From positions 323,942 through 387,941 of the forward strand of contig NZ_KQ034029.1 of NCBI RefSeq assembly GCF_000970795.1: a stretch of DNA of 64,000 bases, written 5' to 3'. The notes below the pieces were generated by a model. The model worked only from the letters and a program-made list of their open reading frames with translations, had not been told where the DNA came from and ran no database searches. Positions 25,447 through 33,198 of this stretch are shown piece by piece. A program made the translations under genes and the position numbers. Within the stretch, counting starts at the first letter, position 1. Each line of letters opens with the position of its first letter. The stretch comes from Bombilactobacillus mellifer (lineage in GTDB: Bacteria > Bacillota > Bacilli > Lactobacillales > Lactobacillaceae).

Positions 25447-26275
25447 GTTGATCCTCCTTTTGCACTGTAATAATCATTTGGTACTCCTGGTCTCCATCAG
25501 TTTCCTGATACGTAAATTCGGCTCCATTTTTTTGCGCTAATTGGACGGACTCCCGAATGGTATTAATAGATAACTGCGGATCACGAGATTTAAGTGCTGT
25601 AATCGAGTGTTGTTTGGGAGTAGCACGTTTAGCTGGTTGCTTGAGCTGTTTAACCAAGCGTTCTGTCGCCGCCACGTTTAGTTGTTGCTGCAAAATTTTG
25701 TATAAGGCCGTTTGTTGCTGACTCGCTGTTAAACTGACTAAAGCGCGCCCGTGACGGGAAGTTATTTGACCAGCAATTAAAGCTTGTTGCACGGTAGCAT
25801 CTAGTTTGAGCAACCGTAATTTATTAGCAATATAAGACTGACTCTTGCCTAATTGGGCTGCTAAGTCTTCTTGGCGCAAATTATTCATTGCCGCTAACTT
25901 TTTATAAGCTCGGGCTTCTTCAATCGGGTTTAAATCTTGCCGCTGTAAATTTTCGATCAGTGCCAAAGAGGCGCTTTGTTGATCACTATAATTACGAACC
26001 AATGCTGGGATGGTCGTCCATTTTAATTGCTGGGCTGCCCGAAATCGGCGCTCTCCGGCAATAATTTCATATTGTTGGGCGCCTACTTGACGCACGATAA
26101 TCGGCTGTAATAAACCATTCTTGGCTAATGACTGCGCTAATTCTGTCAGTTGATCAGGTGCAAAGGTGCGCCGTGGTTGGTACTGACTGGGTTTAATTTG
26201 GCTTATTTCCAAATCACGGATAGTATTGTCTTCGGATGAAACTTTACGTTCTAAAAATTTATCGAAAAAAGACAT
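25439..26275 (-). CDS. noc: Nucleoid occlusion protein Noc
   Basis: A ParB paralogue that binds its own palindromes around the chromosome and recruits DNA to the membrane, blocking division over the nucleoid. The short amphipathic N-terminus MSFFDKFLERK resembles the membrane-targeting helix of Noc and differs from the basic ParB N-terminus. The CTP-binding box IAGERRFRAAQQL and the helix-turn-helix RQEDLAAQLGKSQSYIANKLR are present. It sits between rsmG and parA, the usual place for noc. A candidate Noc site is at 39249-39262. Confidence 0.9.
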   Translation of the reverse strand: MSFFDKFLERKVSSEDNTIRDLEISQIKPSQYQPRRTFAPDQLTELAQSLAKNGLLQPIIVRQVGAQQYEIIAGERRFRAAQQLKWTTIPALVRNYSDQQSASLALIENLQRQDLNPIEEARAYKKLAAMNNLRQEDLAAQLGKSQSYIANKLRLLKLDATVQQALIAGQITSRHGRALVSLTASQQQTALYKILQQQLNVAATERLVKQLKQPAKRATPKQHSITALKSRDPQLSINTIRESVQLAQKNGAEFTYQETDGDQEYQMIITVQKEDQHG

Positions 26276-26287
26276 CCTGTTCTCCTC

Positions 26288-27004
26288 CTACAAAGGTTCT
26301 CTGCTAGGTGTACCAGGTTTACGAGGATATTTAGTCGGTGTAGTAGAGATTTTATTGATGAGCACTAGCTCGCGTTGCCCCGCATCATGAGGTAGTGAAA
26401 AAGCCTGGATTTGGTGAACTTGTCCTCCTAAAATGTGAAGAGCTTTTTGAGCCGCTGCTACCTCTGCTGCGGTTTTAGTGGCTTTTAAAGCAATAAATTG
26501 ACCGCCTACTTTAACCGTCGGTAAACACAATTCTAATAAAGTCGGTAAGCTAGCTACCGCCCGCGCAGTAGCAAAATCAAAGTGTTCCCGATACTGCTTT
26601 TGATGGCCTAAATCTTCGGCGCGTTGATGTATGAGGGTCACATCCGTCAAATGCAGCCGCTGAACCAACGTTTGTAAGAAGTTAATACGCTTGTTTAAAG
26701 AATCGACTAGCGTCAATTGCAACTGGGGATTCGCAATTTTTAAAACCAAACCGGGAAAACCAGCGCCGGAGCCGATATCTATTAAACTGACCGGCTGAGC
26801 CAATTGTGGTTGCACAAATAGAGGAGTTAAAGAATCATAAAAATGTTTTAAATAAACTTGGTCACTATCTGTGATAGCCGTCAAATTCATAACTTGATTC
26901 GCTTCATTTAATAATTGATTATATACTTGTAATTGATGCATCTGCTCCGGAGTTAAAATTACTCCTTGCTGAGCTGCTAAGTGTTGTAGTTCCTCGGGAT
27001 TCAT
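26288..27004 (-). CDS. rsmG: 16S rRNA (guanine527-N7)-methyltransferase RsmG
   Basis: RsmG uses S-adenosylmethionine to methylate N7 of G527 in 16S rRNA. The 238-residue Rossmann-fold protein shows the cofactor motif LIDIGSGAGFPGLVLKIA and the conserved FDFATARAVASLPTLLEL. The C-terminal tail PTKYPRKPGTP is typical. The start at 27004 follows GAGGAG. It is the first gene of the operon rsmG-noc-parA-parB-DUF951-ychF-DUF1129; its usual upstream partner mnmG is over 30 kb away here. Confidence 0.95.
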   Translation of the reverse strand: MNPEELQHLAAQQGVILTPEQMHQLQVYNQLLNEANQVMNLTAITDSDQVYLKHFYDSLTPLFVQPQLAQPVSLIDIGSGAGFPGLVLKIANPQLQLTLVDSLNKRINFLQTLVQRLHLTDVTLIHQRAEDLGHQKQYREHFDFATARAVASLPTLLELCLPTVKVGGQFIALKATKTAAEVAAAQKALHILGGQVHQIQAFSLPHDAGQRELVLINKISTTPTKYPRKPGTPSREPL

Positions 27005-27018
27005 AAGCCACTCCTCTC

Positions 27019-27041
27019 GTGAAACAATATTGTTGTTTCAC
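27019..27041. promoter_or_regulatory. Palindrome over the rsmG transcription start
   Basis: Perfect 9-base arms GTGAAACAA and TTGTTTCAC around five bases. The arms are the parS half-sites in outward order, unlike true parS TGTTTCACGTGAAACA. It abuts the rsmG -10 element and so is well placed as an operator. Confidence 0.55.
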
Positions 27042-27070
27042 AGTTTATCCTATCTTAAAAAAAGGTCTAA
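27042..27070 (-). promoter_or_regulatory. Promoter of the rsmG operon
   Basis: Minus-strand -35 TTGCGT (27065-27070) and -10 TAAACT (27042-27047), 17 bases apart, about 40 bases before the rsmG start. Part of the element overlaps a hairpin (AGGTCTAA near 27063 with TTAGACCT near 27112) whose role is unclear. Confidence 0.5.
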
Positions 27071-27141
27071 CGCAATCATCTACTCTAAAGATTCCTGAGT
27101 TTTTAGACCTGCTTTTTTCATTCATAACAGCTGGAAAAGGG

Positions 27142-27170
27142 TTGGCAAAATTTATCCTAATTATTATAAT
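27142..27170 (+). promoter_or_regulatory. Promoter of the GNAT gene
   Basis: -35 TTGGCA (27142-27147) and a perfect -10 TATAAT (27165-27170) with a 17-base spacer, 49 bases before the start codon. Confidence 0.75.
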
Positions 27171-27219
27171 GTAGCTCAACAGTGGCGTAATTGGATGTCA
27201 CAAAGTAGGGGGGAAGAAT

Positions 27220-27744
27220 ATGCCTTTAATTTATTTACGGCCTAGTCAAAAGACCGATGTACCCGCAATTATGGCTATTTTAACTAAAGCCAAAAAGTTA
27301 TTAGCTGCCGATCAAATCGATCAATGGCAAAATGGCTATCCCAATGTGGAACAAATTCAAGCTGATATTCAACAACAAATTAGTTGGGTTTTGATGGTTA
27401 ATCAGACCATTGCAGCGACCGCAGCTTTAATGTTAACGCCGGAACCTACCTATCGAGACATTCGACAGGGTCATTGGCACAATTCGCAACCTTATGCAAC
27501 GATTCACCGCATCGCCGTGGACCCACAATTACGTGGCCAGCGGCTGAGCACAATTTTATTATCGAACTTAGTCACCGTTGGTTTACAACAGCAACGATTT
27601 AATTTTCGAGTTGATACTCATCCGCAAAATTTACGCATGCAACATGTCGTCCAACAAGCCGGTTTTCAAAAACGCGGGGAAATTAAAGTCACGGATGGTT
27701 TGCGTTGGGCTTATGAACTCAATTTACCAGTCATAAAAGCTTGA
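27220..27744 (+). CDS. GNAT-family N-acetyltransferase
   Basis: A 174-residue acetyl-CoA-dependent acyltransferase. The fold is indicated by the N-terminal helix (SQKTDVPAIMAILTKAKKLL), the strand VLMVNQTIAATAALML, and the acetyl-CoA-binding segment IHRIAVDPQLRGQRLSTILL with the R/Q-x-x-G-x-G/A pattern. The end resembles FRVDTHPQNLRMQHVVQQAGF, usual for small-molecule acetyltransferases. The start follows GGGGGAAG. The substrate cannot be named. It has its own promoter and is divergent from rsmG. Confidence 0.85.
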   Translation: MPLIYLRPSQKTDVPAIMAILTKAKKLLAADQIDQWQNGYPNVEQIQADIQQQISWVLMVNQTIAATAALMLTPEPTYRDIRQGHWHNSQPYATIHRIAVDPQLRGQRLSTILLSNLVTVGLQQQRFNFRVDTHPQNLRMQHVVQQAGFQKRGEIKVTDGLRWAYELNLPVIKA

Positions 27745-27863
27745 AACCGCTCTAATCGGGTCTTGGCGATGACTAGGAATCCCGTTTTGTCCCAACAAAG
27801 AAGCTAGCCTGTACCCAGAGATTTTACACGCGCTAAAGATTCTAATTGATTTAAGGAGACATT

Positions 27864-28529
27864 ATGCCAACTATTAAAATTGCTTATCTATATGAAGACT
27901 TAATGAACACTTATGGAGATGCTGGCGATGTCAAAATTATTTGTTATTTTTTAAAACAACGAGGCTTTGACAGCCAAGTAGTGAACGTGAGCTTAGAAGC
28001 AGAATTCAATGCTTTTGATTATGATTTTATTTTCTTTGGCGGCGGCCAGGATTTAGAACAAACGGTCGTAGCTCAAGACGTTCAACGGCATCGACAGACG
28101 ATTGCCGACTATATTGAAGCCAATCGTCCCATGCTGTGTATTTGTGGCGGCTATCAATTTTTAGGCAGTTATTATAAAACCAGTGGTGGTCAGACGATTC
28201 AATGTTTAGATATTTTGCCGTTGCATACGATTTTTAATCCTCAAAAACGCATGATCGGCGATACTCACTATACTACGCAATATGGTGAGGTCCGGGCTTT
28301 TGAAAATCATAGCGGTCAGACGTTTTTTGATAGTGCGCAGTTGCAGCCTTTTGGCCAGATGATCAGCGGCTATGGGAATAATCCTCATGACGGGGTAGAA
28401 GGTTTGCAATACAAACAAACTATTGGCAGCTATTCTCATGGTCCGTTATTAAAAAACGTCAATGTGGCGCAAGCTTTGGTGGATCAGATTATTAACAACT
28501 TTCAAACACACCGTCTCGCCCAAAAATAA
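27864..28529 (+). CDS. gatD: Lipid II isoglutaminyl synthase, glutaminase subunit GatD
   Basis: GatD releases ammonia from glutamine for MurT, which amidates D-glutamate in lipid II. The 221-residue class-I-like amidotransferase has IAYLYEDLMNTYGDAGD at its start, a catalytic Cys in LCICGGYQFLG (near residue 93) and a His in SYSHGPLL (near 190), as in CobB/CobQ-type glutaminases. A good AAGGAGA precedes the ATG. MurT is normally encoded directly upstream, but here the upstream gene is a GNAT protein, so gatD is orphaned in this window. A strong terminator follows. Confidence 0.88.
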   Translation: MPTIKIAYLYEDLMNTYGDAGDVKIICYFLKQRGFDSQVVNVSLEAEFNAFDYDFIFFGGGQDLEQTVVAQDVQRHRQTIADYIEANRPMLCICGGYQFLGSYYKTSGGQTIQCLDILPLHTIFNPQKRMIGDTHYTTQYGEVRAFENHSGQTFFDSAQLQPFGQMISGYGNNPHDGVEGLQYKQTIGSYSHGPLLKNVNVAQALVDQIINNFQTHRLAQK

Positions 28530-28563
28530 ACGCCCAATGGGCTTAGAGCAGTAGCATTTTATA

Positions 28564-28591
28564 GAAGCAGGTTTTCACTGCTTCTTTTTTT
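28564..28591 (+). terminator. Terminator of gatD
   Basis: GAAGCAG (28564-28570) pairs with CTGCTTC (28578-28584), followed by seven T residues. Confidence 0.85.
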
Positions 28592-28668
28592 ACGCAATAA
28601 AATATGTATAATTAAAGAATATTTTAAGTTATGTCACCTTTTAGGTAACAAAAAAAGGAGTAATGACC

Positions 28669-30102
28669 ATGACAGCTACAGCTTCTAGCTATCAAACTGA
28701 TCCGCAAGTACAACAACATCGGTGGTTAATTTTGACCGCCATTGGTTTATTAACTTTTATGTCTACACTCGATGGCAGTATTGTCAATATTGCCTTACCA
28801 GTCATTAATCGCAGTCTGCATATTCCGATGAACCAGGCAGAATGGATTGTCTCACTTTATTTGATCATTATCTGTTCATTAATTTTATTTTTTGGCAAAT
28901 TAAGTGATACATGGGGCAAAATCAAAATTTTTCGCCTCGGTAGTCTCCTATTTATCCTCGGTTCTTTACTAGCAGGGTGGCAAGTCAATCTGACTTTTCT
29001 TTTAGGAGCACGGGCCATCCAAGCGATCGGGGCTTCAATGACTATGGCCACTAATAACGGCATCATTACGGAAATTTTCCCCACCACCGAACGCGGGCGG
29101 GCTTTAGGCTTGATTGGTTCTTTCGTAGCCCTGGGATCCATTGCCGGTCCGGGCATCGGCGGACTGCTGTTAGCCCATTTCAGTTGGAGTTACATTTTTT
29201 GGATTAATGTGCCGCTCGGCTGTCTCGCAGTCCTTATCGCTTACTTCGTATTACCGCAAGACATTACTTTTAACAAGGTTCCCATTGATAAAATAGGGGC
29301 GTTGAGTTTTGCTATTTTAATTATGACTTTATTTGGCGGTATTTTTTTAGGTCAACAAATTGGTTTTCAAGATCCTAGCGTAGAACTGTTATTTTTGTGG
29401 GCGGTCATCAGCGCCATCATTTTCTTGCAAACTGAACGGCACCAACGTTATCCATTATTAGAATTTAAACTCTTTAAAAATCCCAATTTTTCCTTAAGCC
29501 TTTTATGTGCGTTACTTATTTTTATTACTAACTTTTTCTTTAACGTGGTGACACCCTTTTATTTGGAAAATGCGCGCCAGCTGGCGCCTAATCAAGCTGG
29601 TTACATTTTGATGATCTTTCCTATTATTCAAGTCTTTGCCGCACCGTTGGCCGGGACTGCCTCCGATAAAATTGGTCCGAAATTAATTACTTTTATCGGT
29701 TTATTATTTATTTTACTAAGTCAGATTGGTTACTTTTTATGTGGCTTACACACTTCTTTATGGATTTTCATTGGCAGTGTGGCCTGCATGGGCTTAGGGA
29801 ATGGAATTTTTAGTTCACCCAATAATTCCTTAGTCATGAGCTCCGTCGCACAAAAAGATCTGGGGATTGCCGGCAGCATTAACTCACTCTCCCGGAATCT
29901 AGGAATGGTCATTGGAATTGCGAGTGCTACAACGATTTTATTTGCCGCCATGAGCCATAATTATGGCCAACACGTCACCACTTATTTACCGCAACATCCC
30001 GGCGTATTTATTTACGGTATGCACGTAGTCTTTTTCATTGCTCTGGGTTTATGTACACTAGCGACTTTGCTGACCGGCTGGCGCCTTTGGCAAAAAAATT
30101 AA
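28669..30102 (+). CDS. MFS transporter, DHA2 (EmrB/QacA) family, 14 transmembrane segments
   Basis: A 477-residue proton-coupled drug-efflux-type transporter. Family motifs include LDGSIVNIALPVI in helix 1, the motif-A region FGKLSDTWGKIKIF, and motif C AIGSFVALGSIAGPGIGG-like sequence in helix 5 (GSFVALGSIAGPGIGGLL). About 14 hydrophobic segments are visible. Of two near-adjacent ATG codons (28663, 28669) the second has the better distance from AGGAG. It is a single gene, and no regulator sits beside it. The substrate is unknown. Confidence 0.88.
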   Translation: MTATASSYQTDPQVQQHRWLILTAIGLLTFMSTLDGSIVNIALPVINRSLHIPMNQAEWIVSLYLIIICSLILFFGKLSDTWGKIKIFRLGSLLFILGSLLAGWQVNLTFLLGARAIQAIGASMTMATNNGIITEIFPTTERGRALGLIGSFVALGSIAGPGIGGLLLAHFSWSYIFWINVPLGCLAVLIAYFVLPQDITFNKVPIDKIGALSFAILIMTLFGGIFLGQQIGFQDPSVELLFLWAVISAIIFLQTERHQRYPLLEFKLFKNPNFSLSLLCALLIFITNFFFNVVTPFYLENARQLAPNQAGYILMIFPIIQVFAAPLAGTASDKIGPKLITFIGLLFILLSQIGYFLCGLHTSLWIFIGSVACMGLGNGIFSSPNNSLVMSSVAQKDLGIAGSINSLSRNLGMVIGIASATTILFAAMSHNYGQHVTTYLPQHPGVFIYGMHVVFFIALGLCTLATLLTGWRLWQKN

Positions 30103-30153
30103 ACATTTCGCTAGCTAGAGGCTGAGTCCACACTGCCTCTACCGTGTTGCGGG

Positions 30154-32118
30154 TTAATCATCCGACGTCATATATACAAACTGATCGGTAGAAATTTTTT
30201 CATTTAAAGCACTGACCAGCTCCGGGGACATCCGCTCCGTTTGCACGGCGTGTTGCACAAAATAGTATTCATATTGAAAAGCTTCAATTAATAATTCACG
30301 TTCATTTTCATCCTCTGTGACGGATTGTTGAATTCGATGATGCCGTAATTCATAATATTGCCGGACCACATGAATTTCCGAGCGGTTAGCTTTCGTGCGA
30401 ATCCGCCGTAAATATTTCATCACGGCATGATACCCCCAATTTTCCATGCGCTGCGCATCTTGTGTATAATCTGCATTGGGTGGCTGCTGTTGTTGTTGCC
30501 GTTGGGCCCAGACAATTTTTCGTTTTTTAGAAAAAATTAACCGAATCACCCGCCACCAGAGTTTGAACCGGAGCCAAGGATTAGCTATGACCCGCCGTAA
30601 ATTCGCCAATTGTTTAAAATTATACCGGCGGGCATTTTCCCGGCTGACTTGATTATTAAGGGCATAATCATTAATAATGGCGACTTCTAAACTTTGTGTT
30701 CTTTGAAATAGATGCGCCACTTTGCGCAGATTAGCATGTTCGTGGTGACCACGTTGAGTATTTAATAAAGTAATCACATGGTTTAAGGCTACTGAATTTT
30801 GGTGATCATTGGAACGTAATTTATTAATCGCATAATCTACCATTTGTGTGAGCACCCGATTAAATTCATGAATTGTAAAGGCATCTTTTTGGCGATCCAA
30901 CAAGTGGGGTAGTAAAAAAGTTGGCACTAATAAACTTAAAACAATCACGGTTTCCGCGACAAAAATCAAATCCGTTCGAAAGGGTAACAAATGCTGCCGT
31001 ACGACTAATGGCAACGAAAAAGCCATTGCTAAAGTAATTGTTCCATGGACCCCACTCAAGGATAGTACCCAACTATTACGCCACCGTTCTGTCGCATTGG
31101 CAGCTGGGAGTTTCACCATCCGCCCCCAGGCCCAAACAAAACGCAGTAATATCATAATGATATATAACGCGACGGCAGACCATAACAATACTGAAAAATG
31201 CAAACTGCTGGCCTGAGCTAAATCAATCATATTCCGCGGCAAAGTGACTCCTAATAAAACAAAGACAAAGCCGTTTAACAAACTGGATAAAATATCCCAC
31301 GTGGTAGTTAACACTACCTGATTAGTTGTTGAGGTCAGGCGTAATCTTTTTTTATAAATACCATGCACAATGCCGGCTGCGACCACTGCCAAAATTCCCG
31401 ATAAATGGCATTCTTCAGCTACTAAATACACTAAAAACGGCGCCATCACATTAAAGGGCAACGTAATCGCGGCTGCATCAAATAAATGCCGCTGAAAAAA
31501 AGTTTGGACCACGACCAAAACAATTCCCAAAATCAAACCGACAACGACGCCACCAACAAAAACCACGAGAAAATTTTCGGAACTGGAAATCACAGAAAAT
31601 TTACCCGTGGAAAAGGCTGCTAAAGCTAAATTTAAAGCAACTAGACCCGAAGCATCGTTAAACAAGGATTCAGTTTCCAATGTTTCCATAACTTTAGGCG
31701 GCACTTCAAAATTCGCCGTAATGGACGACACCGCCACTGCATCGGTTGGTGTAATGATCGCTGCCAAACAAAAAGCCAAGGCCAAGGGTAACGCTGACCA
31801 AACCCAATTTAAAAACCAACCGACAATCACAATGGTCAAAATAGCCAGGACAATTGCCAAGGAAAAAATTGACTTCATATTTTTCCGCAGACTTAAATAA
31901 CTGGTATTTTGGCCTTCATTAAACATAAGGGGCGCAATAATTAACAAAAAGAATAACTCGGGATTCAAAGTGAAATTATTAAATTGCGGTAACCAGGAAA
32001 GGAGGAAGCCTAAAGCAATCTGATAAAAAGCCAAGGGTATTTGGGAAAATAAGGCATAAATAATATTGGCCGTAATAGTAGCGGCAATTAATAAAAGAAT
32101 GTTCAAAAACAATTCCAT
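30154..32118 (-). CDS. CPA1-family Na+(K+)/H+ antiporter
   Basis: A 654-residue exchanger of cytoplasmic sodium or potassium for external protons. About 12 membrane helices occupy residues 1-410, with the CPA1 ion-site pattern ITPTDAVAVSSI and the NDASGLVA signature (FNDASGLVALNLAL). The remaining ~240 residues are hydrophilic, rich in Arg/Gln, and probably regulatory and cytoplasmic. It follows the ECF S-component gene by 28 bases with AGGAGGG upstream, so the two are co-transcribed. The cation preference cannot be read from the sequence. Confidence 0.9.
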   Translation of the reverse strand: MELFLNILLLIAATITANIIYALFSQIPLAFYQIALGFLLSWLPQFNNFTLNPELFFLLIIAPLMFNEGQNTSYLSLRKNMKSIFSLAIVLAILTIVIVGWFLNWVWSALPLALAFCLAAIITPTDAVAVSSITANFEVPPKVMETLETESLFNDASGLVALNLALAAFSTGKFSVISSSENFLVVFVGGVVVGLILGIVLVVVQTFFQRHLFDAAAITLPFNVMAPFLVYLVAEECHLSGILAVVAAGIVHGIYKKRLRLTSTTNQVVLTTTWDILSSLLNGFVFVLLGVTLPRNMIDLAQASSLHFSVLLWSAVALYIIMILLRFVWAWGRMVKLPAANATERWRNSWVLSLSGVHGTITLAMAFSLPLVVRQHLLPFRTDLIFVAETVIVLSLLVPTFLLPHLLDRQKDAFTIHEFNRVLTQMVDYAINKLRSNDHQNSVALNHVITLLNTQRGHHEHANLRKVAHLFQRTQSLEVAIINDYALNNQVSRENARRYNFKQLANLRRVIANPWLRFKLWWRVIRLIFSKKRKIVWAQRQQQQQPPNADYTQDAQRMENWGYHAVMKYLRRIRTKANRSEIHVVRQYYELRHHRIQQSVTEDENERELLIEAFQYEYYFVQHAVQTERMSPELVSALNEKISTDQFVYMTSDD

Positions 32119-32146
32119 GAATACTTAGACCCTCCTGTTGGCATGA

Positions 32147-32740
32147 TTAATGAGTTAAAAATTGATTGGCTTTGAAAATAGCTTGAACTACTAATGGCAC
32201 TACCACCAGAGCGACAATTAATTCTGGAATTCCATTAGTTGCGACCACTCCCATTAAAATATGATTTAAGCTCGTGGCCCGCACTTGATAAAAGCTCGCC
32301 AAAGCGCCTGCGGATAACCAGCGCATGAGTAATAAAACCAAACTGGTATTAATTATGGAGCCTACGGCGGCGGCTGTTGCCATGGCCACGGTTGCAGAGC
32401 GTAATTTGGTTTTGAACCACCGATAACTCCAACCAGCGCCGTAACCCACCAGAATGCGCGGTAAAATCGCAATTACCGGATTGGTAAAAATCAGCGGTTC
32501 CAAAGGTGTACGTGGTGCGATATAGGCACGAATCAAAGTGCCTAAGCCCCAAATCAAACCCATTACTGCTCCGTCCTGCGGACCTAAGACTAAGGCCGCC
32601 ACAATGACGGTTAGATGAACAATGGTCAAATTAATAATACCTAAGGGGATAAAACCTAAAAATGGTGTGACCGATTGAATGATAATAAGCGCAATAAAAA
32701 TGGCTCGAATCGTTAATCGGTAAGCCCGCGTTGGTTGCAT
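32147..32740 (-). CDS. ECF transporter S component (vitamin uptake)
   Basis: A 197-residue protein with six hydrophobic segments that captures a vitamin and docks with the shared EcfAAT module, which is not in this window. Early segments resemble pantothenate-type S components (RLTIRAIFIALIIIQSVTP, then LGPQDGAVMGLIWGLGT), but this substrate call is tentative. The start is ATG at 32738-32740 behind GAGGAG; the in-frame TTG five codons upstream overlaps that site. A pantothenate role would fit the presence of coaBC elsewhere in the window. No riboswitch was recognised upstream. Confidence 0.75.
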   Translation of the reverse strand: MQPTRAYRLTIRAIFIALIIIQSVTPFLGFIPLGIINLTIVHLTVIVAALVLGPQDGAVMGLIWGLGTLIRAYIAPRTPLEPLIFTNPVIAILPRILVGYGAGWSYRWFKTKLRSATVAMATAAAVGSIINTSLVLLLMRWLSAGALASFYQVRATSLNHILMGVVATNGIPELIVALVVVPLVVQAIFKANQFLTH

Positions 32741-32900
32741 CGACAATCTCCTCAAATAAAAGTCTGTCTACCACTGGACATATCCTAAACGTTAAGGTGG
32801 TAGTAAGATATTTACGATCACGCAATCAATGTATAAAATAATTTTACCAAATTTTCGGGATCGATGTCGATGTAATTCCTTGACCCGCGTGCTTTCACTA

Positions 32901-32928
32901 TTGACATTCGCTTAATTTACCTTAGAAT
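32901..32928 (+). promoter_or_regulatory. Promoter of the lysine riboswitch-lysP unit
   Basis: -35 TTGACA (32901-32906) and -10 TAGAAT (32923-32928), 16 bases apart, about 30 bases before the aptamer. Confidence 0.7.
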
Positions 32929-32962
32929 AAAAACATAATCTAAGAAGAGGTTGCTTAAGTTA

Positions 32963-33120
32963 TGAGTCGTTAAGGTGAGTTCCAATTCGGACGCTGACCC
33001 TTGATTAAAGGAACTTAAGCCGAAATTGTTTAAATGAATTGGTTTAAACAATTGGGACTAGATTGAACAAGTCTAGTACTGTCGCAACTTGACAGTTGCG
33101 GGGCGCTATCGACGATTGTG
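32963..33120 (+). ncRNA. Lysine riboswitch (L-box) aptamer
   Basis: Conserved L-box blocks appear in order: AAGGTGAGTTCC, GCCGAA followed by a long perfect stem (AATTGTTTAAA / TTTAAACAATT), TTGGGACTAGATTGAACAAG with its stem, CTGTC, a GCAACT...AGTTGC hairpin, and GGGGCGCTATC. The 5' end TGAGTCGTTA and the 3' end ATCGACGATT can form P1. The downstream gene is a lysine-permease homologue, which supports the call. Lysine binding should lower permease expression through the hairpin at 33170-33197. Confidence 0.82.
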
Positions 33121-33169
33121 GCAAAAAGTCTATTTTACTTCCACTAAATCACAAAAATCGTTTTTAGGG

Positions 33170-33197
33170 TCCTTCTTAAATTTAAGGAGGATTTTTT
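33170..33197 (+). terminator. Riboswitch-controlled terminator that also contains the lysP ribosome binding site
   Basis: TCCTTCTTAAA (33170-33180) pairs with TTTAAGGAGGA (33181-33191), with one G-T pair, then six T residues run straight to the GTG start at 33199. The AAGGAGG ribosome binding site is the 3' arm of this stem, so the fold could stop both transcription and translation. Confidence 0.8.
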
Positions 33198-33198
33198 C

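Noticed and set aside
27060..27118. Terminator-like hairpin AGGTCTAA / TTAGACCT between the divergent rsmG and GNAT genes
   Set aside because: It lies upstream of the predicted start sites of both genes and overlaps the rsmG -35, so it has no obvious transcript to end. The loop is also long (about 40 bases).
30119..30141. GAGGC / GCCTC hairpin between the convergent MFS and antiporter genes
   Set aside because: The stem is only five to seven bases, and neither strand has a T-run directly after it, so it was not listed as a terminator.
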